This document shows, piece by piece, positions 37,508 to 46,193 of a stretch of DNA of 50,310 bases; the stretch's first letter is position 1; every line of letters starts with the position of its first letter. The DNA comes from Clostridiales bacterium. GTDB taxonomy: Bacteria; Bacillota; Clostridia; Christensenellales; Pumilibacteraceae. The stretch lies in the NCBI GenBank assembly GCA_022508425.1, contig JAFLVF010000003.1, positions 1 to 50,310 on the forward strand, read 5' to 3'. The notes under the pieces were generated by a model that saw nothing but the letters and a program-made list of their open reading frames with translations, was not told the origin of the DNA and made no database searches. The translations under genes were made by a program, and so were the position numbers.

Positions 37508-40500
37508 TTAAATGAAAGAGTAATTGTTCACCGAAGCCTTTATCGCGTTGAGCGAGGGGATGCCCTTGTACGTAAACTGCATTATGCCCACTCCGTTTCC
37601 GCCCGAAGTCTCGAAATCTATCGTGCCGGTATAACAGAAGCCGTTTAGCAATTTTTCCGCCATAGCCGTTACGGTCGTGATATTGACGGTTTCCATGTCG
37701 GTTGCGTCTATACCCATCAATTGGGCAAGTACTTCGTACGCGTTGTGGCTCATTGCATTGAATACAAGTCCATTTTCGTTTACAAGCCTAAACTCTGTGG
37801 ACTCGTCGCCTATCCTTTCAAACACTATGGTCGCATACACCGATTCGGGCAAGAGCGATTGTACCGAGTTGCTGTCGCCTGTCTTGGCATAGCTACCCAT
37901 ATCCATTTCGAAGGTGATGAGCATATAGTCTTTGCCGTCGTCGATAGGCGAATTTGCGAGCTTGCCGTTGCTGTTTAGCCAGCGCCTCAACGCACTCGGC
38001 GTATCGCTATTGTCGCCTGCTTTGAGAATTACGGTCTGCAACGCTTTTACGCCGTTGTACTCACCGGGCGACATTGCCACCACTTGTCCGTCGAGGAAAT
38101 CGTTAAACTGCGTATCGGTGTAAGGCGTGCCCTTATCGCCGGGCTTGGGCAATTGCACTTCGCCGTTCGCCGATTTGGCTGCCGTAAACTTCTCTTTGTC
38201 GAACACGCCCCTATCCTCTAACGGCGTTTCGTTAAGCACAAAGTCATTAGTATTGTAGTTATTGGCGTTGAGCAATTCCGTAATCTCGGATTGGGCGTAC
38301 ATGCCCTGCACCGCTTCTTTTACAGTGTTGGGATCTTCGTTCGGCATGCCCAGCTTGTTGGCAAGGAACTCGTAGAAGCTCTTGAGCTCAACACCGTCGT
38401 CGGTGAAGGTTGTAAAGCTGTTTTCGTCGTTGCCGCCCAGCGATTTGTTAAGGGATTGCAGTTGATCGTACAGTATGGTGCCGAATTCTTTGATCTGGGC
38501 GTCGAGATCGAAGCTCGCCGAGAAATGCTTGGCAATCTTAACCGTATTGTCGCGCGTGGCCTCGTCCATGTTGTTGATATTGTATGTTATGGGATGACGC
38601 TTGGGATCGCCCTCCGCACCGGTGCCGTCCACACGGCTCGTAACGATGCGGGCCGTGATATACAGCTTCTCGGCGCTCAGCAGCGTCTTGACCTCGCCGG
38701 GGAAGAGATCGGACGTCGCTATCGACAGCTGCGCGACAATGCCGCTGTCTCCGCCGTCGTTGCCGAAGGTCTCGACGCTTTCTACGGCGAAGTTTTCGAC
38801 GCTCGTGCCGAGATTCTCGGTGATAATCAATCCCAGCTCGCCGCCGGTAAGTATCGGATGGAGAGCGGAATTATTCCGCGCGTCGTAAGCGAGATACTTA
38901 ACGCTCTTATCGTCGCCTGTGATGTTGAATCTACTGCCCGTTATATCGCCGTCGATATATCTCGTCAGATCGGAGAACTTCTCGATATCCTGATTTGTCG
39001 TATTGAGATAATACTTGTCGGACAGCTCGTCGCGGAAGCTGTTGTAGTTGTCGGCAATCTTCTCGCCGAGCTGTATATCATTCTCATCCACGTTCAATCC
39101 CGTCAAAACGTTTTTGAATTCGTCCGCAGTCACAACCGTTTTCTTCTTGCCGGTCTCCGGGTCGACGTTGTTCTCGTCGACGAGAACGAGCCCCGTCATA
39201 ATCGTGAATATGTCGGGCATGTGCATTTCGCCCGATTGAAGAATCTCCGCGTCGAGATCGGACGGGACCAACTTTATTTCGAACTTGCCGTTGAGCTGTG
39301 CAATCATATCTTTAAGCGCCTTCTCGATATTGACGGTGAGCCCGTCGAGATCGAGGTCGGGCATAATTTTGCCGAGCGTATCGAACACACGCGCAGTGTT
39401 CTCGAAGTCGTTGAACATGAATATGGGATCATCGGGCACCTCGCCTGCGGGCAGATTGCTGTCTGGTGTGGCTCCCGTTATGTCGATACTGACGGTGAAC
39501 AGAATTCTTTCGGGCATGATGTTGCTCGCCATCTTGCCGAGCGCACTGCCCTCGCCTCCGAAGTCGAGGAGTGCAGACATATCGATCTCCACCGCGAGCG
39601 ATGCATACATGTGCCCCGGTCGGGACTGACGTTTTGTAAATGACATCGCGTCGAGTATGAGCTCGAGGTCCTCATAGCCTGCCCCCGCGGATACGATGGA
39701 CGACATCTGATCGGAGAACAACGCACCGAGCATTCTGTCGGTGATTGTGAGCTTGAAATCTTCGGTCGCCTTGCCGGCATCGAGTTTTGCGTTAAGCGAC
39801 GCCGAATCCATCCAATCGAGTATCCTTTTGTTGCCCGACTCGGACGACGACGAACTGCCGCCCAGCGAAATACCCATCATCGAGAAAAGGTCATTGAGCG
39901 GGGTATCCTTGTCGAGACAGTATTTGTCCACTATCTCTTTGCGCAGTTCTTCTCTGTAATCTACTTCTTCATATCCCGTCTTGTCGTCGGGGTTGTAAGC
40001 CAATTTGTCGTCGGCGGAACGATACCAACCCTCGTACAGATAGGGCTGCAACTGCGATTTACGCGCTTCGAGATCGGAGGTCAACAACACCTGCAACAGA
40101 TACATGAAATCCGCTTTGGTCAACGGATCGACGCTGTCCGAATTGTTGATCATGTTAGCCATCGAGCCGAGAAGATCGATGCCTATCTCGCCGTTGGACG
40201 CACCCGAAAAGTCTATCGCGTCCGCCGATTTCTCGAGTATGGGTTTAATCTGTTCGGCAAAGCCGCCGAGAATATCCTGTATGGTCTGAGAGCCGCCCAT
40301 GCTTCCAAGCACGCCGTTAATCAGCTTGTACATGCTTTCGCGCTTCTTTGCCGTCATATCGTTGAGAGTGATATCGGTGGTCGCGTCGCCGTACAGCGGC
40401 ATAGTTATCGTAGCATAGAGATTTTTGGGGAGAATTACATTGCCTACCCACGCGGCAATACCGCCCGCCCAGCCGACTCCGGCTTCGTTCAGGAGTACTT

Positions 40501-41329
40501 TAAGCGCTTGACCCACGGCGTCCTGTAATCCTATCCAAACAGTGACGTCGGCAGTAGTGGCCGAGACGGTCTTCTCGCCCAGCTCGTTTGTCGTCGCCGT
40601 AGCGCCGAATCTGATCTGCTTGAGCGCAACGACCTTTTTGAAATTAATCATATCGCCGAAGCCGGACAACATATCGACTTTCGCGGCATTGTCGAGCACT
40701 GTGTCGAGAATGGAAGCGACAAACGCCGCGAGCTGTTTGTCGCGCAGCGCAAATATGTAATTGTCGTTGTCCTCCGAATATTGTTTCAGCCGCTCGACGT
40801 CGATATTCTCTCGTGTGAACACGTCCGCTATCATGTCCACGAAAATATCCATAATCTCGCCCTTGCTCTCGCCGCCTTGCGTGTCGCCGCCGTCGGGCTC
40901 GCCTTCGTTACGCGCGCCGATATTTTTCGCATTAGCCGCGTCGGCGCTCGAGCCGCCGAGATAGCCCTGTATCGCTTCGTTAAGTGCCGCTTTGAAATCC
41001 ACATCGGCGTCGGATTTGAGCAAAATGTTCGTTTTAATCTCCGAATAAAACCCGTCGAGATCGCTTGCATTGTAAGGATTGGTGACGACGTCTTTGTCCT
41101 TGGTGCCGTACAGACCGGTAAACACGCTCCATGTTTCTTTCATGGTAACGCCGAAATTCTGCTTGAGATATTTGTCGCCGAGGAACCAGCCGACGGTAAA
41201 AGCGATTGCAAGCAAGACTATGCTCGTGATCAGCGCCGTAATACAGCAAGTACAACACTTACTGCGCTTTTTCTTGACTCTCGTTCCGCCCGATTTATTG
41301 TCGTCGGGCACAACCACTTTTCTTGCCAT
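37508..41329 (-). CDS. Large single-pass membrane protein, extracytoplasmic part with four divergent repeat modules, function unknown
   Basis: MARKVVVPDDNKSGGTRVKKKRSKCCTCCITALITSIVLLAIAFTVGWFLGDKYL N-terminal TM; recurring 'LLPexLYATIxxx...N.M..' modules. Confidence 0.85.
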   Translation of the reverse strand: MARKVVVPDDNKSGGTRVKKKRSKCCTCCITALITSIVLLAIAFTVGWFLGDKYLKQNFGVTMKETWSVFTGLYGTKDKDVVTNPYNASDLDGFYSEIKTNILLKSDADVDFKAALNEAIQGYLGGSSADAANAKNIGARNEGEPDGGDTQGGESKGEIMDIFVDMIADVFTRENIDVERLKQYSEDNDNYIFALRDKQLAAFVASILDTVLDNAAKVDMLSGFGDMINFKKVVALKQIRFGATATTNELGEKTVSATTADVTVWIGLQDAVGQALKVLLNEAGVGWAGGIAAWVGNVILPKNLYATITMPLYGDATTDITLNDMTAKKRESMYKLINGVLGSMGGSQTIQDILGGFAEQIKPILEKSADAIDFSGASNGEIGIDLLGSMANMINNSDSVDPLTKADFMYLLQVLLTSDLEARKSQLQPYLYEGWYRSADDKLAYNPDDKTGYEEVDYREELRKEIVDKYCLDKDTPLNDLFSMMGISLGGSSSSSESGNKRILDWMDSASLNAKLDAGKATEDFKLTITDRMLGALFSDQMSSIVSAGAGYEDLELILDAMSFTKRQSRPGHMYASLAVEIDMSALLDFGGEGSALGKMASNIMPERILFTVSIDITGATPDSNLPAGEVPDDPIFMFNDFENTARVFDTLGKIMPDLDLDGLTVNIEKALKDMIAQLNGKFEIKLVPSDLDAEILQSGEMHMPDIFTIMTGLVLVDENNVDPETGKKKTVVTADEFKNVLTGLNVDENDIQLGEKIADNYNSFRDELSDKYYLNTTNQDIEKFSDLTRYIDGDITGSRFNITGDDKSVKYLAYDARNNSALHPILTGGELGLIITENLGTSVENFAVESVETFGNDGGDSGIVAQLSIATSDLFPGEVKTLLSAEKLYITARIVTSRVDGTGAEGDPKRHPITYNINNMDEATRDNTVKIAKHFSASFDLDAQIKEFGTILYDQLQSLNKSLGGNDENSFTTFTDDGVELKSFYEFLANKLGMPNEDPNTVKEAVQGMYAQSEITELLNANNYNTNDFVLNETPLEDRGVFDKEKFTAAKSANGEVQLPKPGDKGTPYTDTQFNDFLDGQVVAMSPGEYNGVKALQTVILKAGDNSDTPSALRRWLNSNGKLANSPIDDGKDYMLITFEMDMGSYAKTGDSNSVQSLLPESVYATIVFERIGDESTEFRLVNENGLVFNAMSHNAYEVLAQLMGIDATDMETVNITTVTAMAEKLLNGFCYTGTIDFETSGGNGVGIMQFTYKGIPSLNAIKASVNNYSFI

Positions 41330-41365
41330 TATGCACTCTCCTTGCGGCATTCGGTTACGTATAAC

Positions 41366-41394
41366 ATTGTACGATAACATCGCGATTTTGTCAA
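41366..41394 (-). promoter_or_regulatory. Consensus promoter for the 1290-aa membrane protein gene
   Basis: Minus strand TTGACA - 17 nt - TACAAT about 40 nt upstream of the ATG. Confidence 0.8.
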
Positions 41395-41559
41395 CAGATG
41401 TTTAGAATTATAACGCTATTCTAATCGTATTCTAATTTAAGCAAAGGTAAATATGAGTCGGGCGCCTCAAGCCCAAACTCCGCAGTCGGGACGCAAGTTG
41501 TTTTCGGAATAAAAAACGCATATATATAATAACATCGAATTTAAGGAGCGCAATTATAA

Positions 41560-42579
41560 ATGAAAGATATAGTAATAGCGATAAACGCCGACGTCGGTTG
41601 CGGCAAAAGCCCGGTCATGCCGTATGTCAAAACACCGTTCGACGGAAGCGAGTTCACAGTCAAAGCAAAGTTCTGCCTTGCGGCGGCGATGTTGAGATGC
41701 GGATTCGATATTTACGACGTCAATCCGATGGGTGCAAATATAGAGCAAGCCGATATCGCCATGCGCGTAAACCGCGCGGGCGCAGACTGCTTTATCTCGA
41801 TGTCCTATGCCAAGTTTGGCTCGGGCAAGAGCTTTAACGGCGCGTTCGGCGCAGTAGTGCGCTATCCTGCGCTTCGCGCAGATCGCTCGCGGGTTTTCGC
41901 CGAGGACATTTGCGCGAAACTGTCCGACGAACGCGGCACGAGCGTTACCATGGACGGCGAAGTCATGCCCGTACACTGCCCTGCGGCAAAAATCGACGCA
42001 GGATACATAACCAACTTCGACGACGCCAAGCTCGTCTACGATCCGGATTTTGCCGTGGGCACGGCAGAGCATATCACGCTCGGCGTGTGCGAGTATTTCG
42101 ACGTGCCGTACGTGCGCCGCGACGATATTTCGGCATATCCGCTGTTGTCCGCGGCGCGACGTGGCAAAAAAGTCAAGCTCCTACAGAGCCTGCTTAACTT
42201 CTACGGCTATTCTCTCCCCCTCGACGGCGTTTACGGCGCGGCGACCGACGGCGCAGTCAAGCAATTGTGCCGCGACAACGGCAAGAGCGAAAACGGCGGA
42301 GTCACCGCCGACGTTTGGCGCGACTTGCTCCTCCTCGACATGCCAAAGCTCGGCTACGGCGCAAACGGCTGTGCCGCACAATACTTACAGCGCAAGCTGT
42401 ATTCTAAGCTGTACCCGCTCGAGCTGAACGGCACGCTGGACGCGCACACGCTGAACGCGCTCAACGATTTCCTATCAGACGAAGTCGGCGATCTCGAGCT
42501 AAAAGAAAACGACGTAGTAGACGCCGACATATTCAACCTGTTGCGCCCGATCGGCGGCGGCCGCCACCGAATAATTTAG
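41560..42579 (+). CDS. N-acetylmuramoyl-L-alanine amidase (amidase_3)-like protein with substituted active-site positions plus peptidoglycan-binding-like repeats
   Basis: CFISMSYAKFGSGKSFNGAFGAVVRY and PAAKIDAGYITNFDDAKLVYDPDF align with amidase_3 SIHANAF.. and PAVLIECGF.TN.. blocks; C-term VKLLQSLLNFYGYSLPLDGVYGAATDGAVKQL is PG_binding_1-like. SD-like AAGGAG upstream. Confidence 0.75.
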   Translation: MKDIVIAINADVGCGKSPVMPYVKTPFDGSEFTVKAKFCLAAAMLRCGFDIYDVNPMGANIEQADIAMRVNRAGADCFISMSYAKFGSGKSFNGAFGAVVRYPALRADRSRVFAEDICAKLSDERGTSVTMDGEVMPVHCPAAKIDAGYITNFDDAKLVYDPDFAVGTAEHITLGVCEYFDVPYVRRDDISAYPLLSAARRGKKVKLLQSLLNFYGYSLPLDGVYGAATDGAVKQLCRDNGKSENGGVTADVWRDLLLLDMPKLGYGANGCAAQYLQRKLYSKLYPLELNGTLDAHTLNALNDFLSDEVGDLELKENDVVDADIFNLLRPIGGGRHRII

Positions 42580-42656
42580 ACAGCAATTGCACTTTGACGA
42601 AGTATCGCGCCAATTAACGCCACTAAAACTTTATGGGTACGACACATTAAAAAAAT

Positions 42657-42685
42657 TTGACATTATGTCTAAACAGGTGTATAAT
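42657..42685 (+). promoter_or_regulatory. Consensus promoter of tetR-family gene overlapping a palindrome
   Basis: TTGACA - 17 nt - TATAAT; GACATTATGTC palindrome (42659-42669) overlaps the -35. Confidence 0.85.
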
Positions 42686-42712
42686 ATTGGATAGATAAAT
42701 GTAGGAGATATC

Positions 42713-43279
42713 ATGAATACCACGAGTAAACAAAAGACGCCCGCGAAGATTCGCGCCGCATTCGAAAAACTTTTGGCAACGACCGCAATCAACGATATAA
42801 CCGTTACCGAGCTTTGCCAAGCCGCAAATATCAACCGTGCGACATTCTACTATCATTACAATTCCGTTTCCGACGTATACAAGGAAATCGAAAAGAACAT
42901 GGAGGACGATTTCAAACGGTTTATGGAGCTGTCCACCGTGACAGACAACGGCAGTCCCGAGAAGAGCTTCTACGTTACGTTTTTCGAGTTCGTCGCGCGA
43001 AACGCCAATATCTGCCGTTTTCTGATCAACTCGCCGTGCACGAGCAAAACGTTCTTGGCCGACGCCCTCGAAGCGGGGCATCAGAAGGTGCTGAACGATT
43101 TGGCCGAGCTGTATCACGACTGTTCCAAAACGAAAATAGGCTACTATTACCTGTTCGTGTCGAGCGGATTCCTCGGTCTGTTATCGTACTGGTTGAACGG
43201 AGGCATGAAAGAAACCCCCGAAGAGATTGCCGCAATCGGCGAAAGCGTATCCCAGAGCGGCATAAAATACTTGGCATAA
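42713..43279 (+). CDS. TetR/AcrR family transcriptional regulator
   Basis: N-terminal HTH ITVTELCQAANINRATFYYHYNSVSDVYKEIE; GLLSYWLNGGMKETPEEIA C-terminal region typical of the TetR_C/DhaS-like group; SD GTAGGAGAT. Confidence 0.92.
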   Translation: MNTTSKQKTPAKIRAAFEKLLATTAINDITVTELCQAANINRATFYYHYNSVSDVYKEIEKNMEDDFKRFMELSTVTDNGSPEKSFYVTFFEFVARNANICRFLINSPCTSKTFLADALEAGHQKVLNDLAELYHDCSKTKIGYYYLFVSSGFLGLLSYWLNGGMKETPEEIAAIGESVSQSGIKYLA

Positions 43280-43298
43280 ATTACAAACATAAACGACA

Positions 43299-43330
43299 AC
43301 GGCGGCGTATCAAGCTCGATACGCCGCCGT
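43299..43330. terminator. Bidirectional terminator between convergent genes
   Basis: ACGGCGGCGTATC-aagctc-GATACGCCGCCGT, 13-bp perfect stem between convergent tetR and the 235-aa membrane protein gene. Confidence 0.8.
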
Positions 43331-43345
43331 TAAATTTTCAATATA

Positions 43346-44053
43346 TTATTCCACTGCTTCGGGCGAAACGGTTTCGCCGTTATGCTTCATTTGCTTAGCC
43401 GTCACTACGATTAAAAACACTATACATGCGACGAAATATGCCGCAACCGGTATAAACGATAGCGCGCCTGTTATAAACACGCCGACTATGCCCGTGCATA
43501 AAAAACCGTATGCCGCGACATTCCAATACTTATCCAACGACTCGTCCATTGCAATTCTGCGCGCACTCCTGTTTACCTCGCCCGCTTTGTACGACGGCGT
43601 GTGAACTATTGTCGGAATCAGCGAGCTGAAGATTGAAATCACCGCCGAAATGCACAGTGATATCATGTTGAGCGTGTCTATACTGCGAACGGAATTGGAC
43701 GCGTCGAACTGTTGCATTATTCCGTATATGCAAATTCCGCTTAAGCTTCCCGACAGCACAATGCAAAACAGCGTAATCGATTGGAAGTTGTGCTGCATTT
43801 TTCCAAACCGTCTGAGCAATCCCGCCACTATCATAATCATCGCGGGGAATATCGATACAAACACTATCAACAGATTGTTGTATTTGGAGTAATACTCGAC
43901 TTCCATGTCCGTCGTTTTGTAAAATATAGTGACCATGTCGGGCAACATGGGCAACGTCAACGCAGTGGCAAACAGCGCTATCATGGATATCCACAGCGCT
44001 ACGGTGATGAATATTTTGTCCGAATCGGTCAAAAGACTTCTCTTGTGTTTCAT
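43346..44053 (-). CDS. Multi-TM membrane protein with DUF1648/SdpI-like N-terminal region
   Basis: TLPMLPDMVTIFYKTTDMEVEYYSKYNNLLIVFVSIFPAMIMIV pattern and several hydrophobic segments. Confidence 0.65.
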   Translation of the reverse strand: MKHKRSLLTDSDKIFITVALWISMIALFATALTLPMLPDMVTIFYKTTDMEVEYYSKYNNLLIVFVSIFPAMIMIVAGLLRRFGKMQHNFQSITLFCIVLSGSLSGICIYGIMQQFDASNSVRSIDTLNMISLCISAVISIFSSLIPTIVHTPSYKAGEVNRSARRIAMDESLDKYWNVAAYGFLCTGIVGVFITGALSFIPVAAYFVACIVFLIVVTAKQMKHNGETVSPEAVE

Positions 44054-44063
44054 CAGCTTTTAC

Positions 44064-45080
44064 TCACTCCGATTGTATTTTGAGATAACTGACAGCGTTG
44101 AGATCGAGTCCTGCGGGCGGAATATTCTCTTGCATCATTCCGCGCGCGCGAGCGCAAATCATCGCGGCGTTGTCCGTGCATAACGACATGGGCGGAAAGT
44201 AAACGGTAAAATTATTTGCCTTGCACTCCGAAGTTATCTTCTCGCGCAGATACGAATTTGCCGCCACTCCGCCGGCCAGCGCGAGCGTCTTTATGCCGGT
44301 GCGTTTCGCCTCGTTGACAGCAGTGTCAACCAACATGTCAACCGCGGTTTTACTAAACGACGCACATACGTCCTCAACGTTCGGCTTTTCGCCGCGCTGT
44401 TCGAGAGTGTGCAGATAATTTACGACCGCTGTCTTCAAGCCCGAATAACTAAGCTCGCTTCCGCGGTGCTTGTGCGAGATAAATTCGATATCGGCCTTGC
44501 CGAGCTTACTGCGCTTGTCTATCTCCGGCCCGCCGGGGTACGGCAAGCCTATCGCGCGCGCCACCTTGTCAAACGCCTCGCCTATCGCGTCATCGGTAGT
44601 GGACGCGAGCATTGCAAATTTGTTGTACCCGTCTACGCGCACGATACCCGTGTGACCGCCGCTCGCGACAACCGCCAAAAACGGCGGCTTAAGCTCGGGC
44701 GACGATATATAGTTTGCGGCAATATGCGCTTCGATATGATTGACGGCGTACAGCGGAACGTTAAGCGCATAGCTAAGCGACTTTGCCGCCGACAGCCCTA
44801 CAAGCAACGCTCCGACCAGCCCCGCACCGTATGTAACGGCAATTGCGTCGATATCAGTCAGCTTGACGCCCGCTTTGTTTACGGCTTCGTCTACGACGGG
44901 AATGACTGCCGTCAAATGGTTGCGCGACGCTATCTCGGGCACCACGCCGCCGAATCGCCTGTGAATATCTATCTGCGACGAAATCACGTTAGACAGCAGC
45001 AGTTCGCCTTTCATGACCGCCGCCGAGGTCTCGTCGCACGACGTTTCTATTCCGAGTATAATCTTTTCGTCCATGTGCAA
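44064..45080 (-). CDS. tsaD: tRNA N6-adenosine threonylcarbamoyltransferase
   Basis: ILGIETSCDETSAAV, PLYAVNHIEAHIAANY, VVASGGHTGIV, ALAGGVAANSYLREKI, PPMSLCTDNAAMIC. Confidence 0.98.
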   Translation of the reverse strand: MHMDEKIILGIETSCDETSAAVMKGELLLSNVISSQIDIHRRFGGVVPEIASRNHLTAVIPVVDEAVNKAGVKLTDIDAIAVTYGAGLVGALLVGLSAAKSLSYALNVPLYAVNHIEAHIAANYISSPELKPPFLAVVASGGHTGIVRVDGYNKFAMLASTTDDAIGEAFDKVARAIGLPYPGGPEIDKRSKLGKADIEFISHKHRGSELSYSGLKTAVVNYLHTLEQRGEKPNVEDVCASFSKTAVDMLVDTAVNEAKRTGIKTLALAGGVAANSYLREKITSECKANNFTVYFPPMSLCTDNAAMICARARGMMQENIPPAGLDLNAVSYLKIQSE

Positions 45081-45089
45081 GATTTCCCG

Positions 45090-46187
45090 TCAATGCGACT
45101 TTTTAAGATAGTCTATAATAAAACCTTCAAGTTCGCCGTCCATGACCGACTGAACATCCGAATTTTCGTACCCCGTTCTGTGATCTTTGACAAGCGTATA
45201 CGGCTGAAATACGTACGAGCGAATCTGACTGCCCCATTCGATCTTCTTGATTTCGCCCTTTAGACTGGCCGCCTTTTCGCGCTGTTCGCGCTCTTTCAAT
45301 TCGACCAGCTTGCTCTTGAGCATGGTAAACGCCATCTCGCGGTTTTGCGTCTGACTGCGCTCGTTTTGGCAGGTGACGACAATGCCCGTCGGGAAATGGG
45401 TGATGCGTATTGCCGAGTCCGTCTTGTTGATATGCTGACCGCCGGCGCCGCTGCTCCGGAACGTATCCACCCTTATGTCATCGGGATTGATTTTGATTGT
45501 CGTATCGTCCTTGATCTCCGGCATGACCTCGAGGCTGGCAAACGACGTGTGCCGCCGCGCCGCCGCGTCAAACGGCGAAATGCGCACAAGTCTGTGCACA
45601 CCCATTTCGGCCTTGAGATAGCCGTATGCGTTTATGCCGCGTACGAAGAAAGTCACACTCTTGATCCCCGCGTCGTCGCCGTCTAACCTATCTACGACTT
45701 CGACGGAATATCCCGACTTCTCCGCGTACATTTTGTACATGCGAAAGAGCATTGACACCCAATCCTGCGCCTCGGTGCCGCCCGCTCCGGCGTGCAGCGA
45801 CAATATCGCGTCCGACTTGTCGTACTCGCCTTTCAACAGCGCGCTGATTTGCGCCTTCTCCGCATCGACGGAAAGCTGCTCGGTCTCGCTGACGAGCTCG
45901 GCAAACAGCTCGTCGTCGGGCTCGACGGCGAGCAATTCCGTCATGGCTTTCAGATCCGCTACGGTAGAAAAGAGCTTGTCAAAACGCGCGAAAGTATTGT
46001 CTATATACTTCGCTTGCGTGTTGACCGACTGCGCCGCTTTGGGGTCGCTGTACAGCGCGGGATCGTTTTGCCGCGCCTCCAACTCTAACCGCCTCGCTTT
46101 CAGCTTGTCGGGCTCTACTGCGGCGAAAGCGTCGTTTATCATGCCCTCCGCCGCCGATATTTTGACTTTGCACTCTTCTAAATCCAT
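45090..46187 (-). CDS. prfB: Peptide chain release factor 2
   Basis: LHAGAGGTEAQDW, VRISPFDAAARRHTSFASLEV, RSSGAGGQHINKTDSAIRITHFPTGIVV (GGQ and SPF motifs). Confidence 0.97.
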   Translation of the reverse strand: MDLEECKVKISAAEGMINDAFAAVEPDKLKARRLELEARQNDPALYSDPKAAQSVNTQAKYIDNTFARFDKLFSTVADLKAMTELLAVEPDDELFAELVSETEQLSVDAEKAQISALLKGEYDKSDAILSLHAGAGGTEAQDWVSMLFRMYKMYAEKSGYSVEVVDRLDGDDAGIKSVTFFVRGINAYGYLKAEMGVHRLVRISPFDAAARRHTSFASLEVMPEIKDDTTIKINPDDIRVDTFRSSGAGGQHINKTDSAIRITHFPTGIVVTCQNERSQTQNREMAFTMLKSKLVELKEREQREKAASLKGEIKKIEWGSQIRSYVFQPYTLVKDHRTGYENSDVQSVMDGELEGFIIDYLKKSH

Positions 46188-46193
46188 ACTTAT

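Noticed and set aside
45090-46187. Programmed +1 frameshift in prfB
   Set aside because: The RF2 reading frame is continuous from its start with no internal TGA, so no frameshift autoregulation is needed here.
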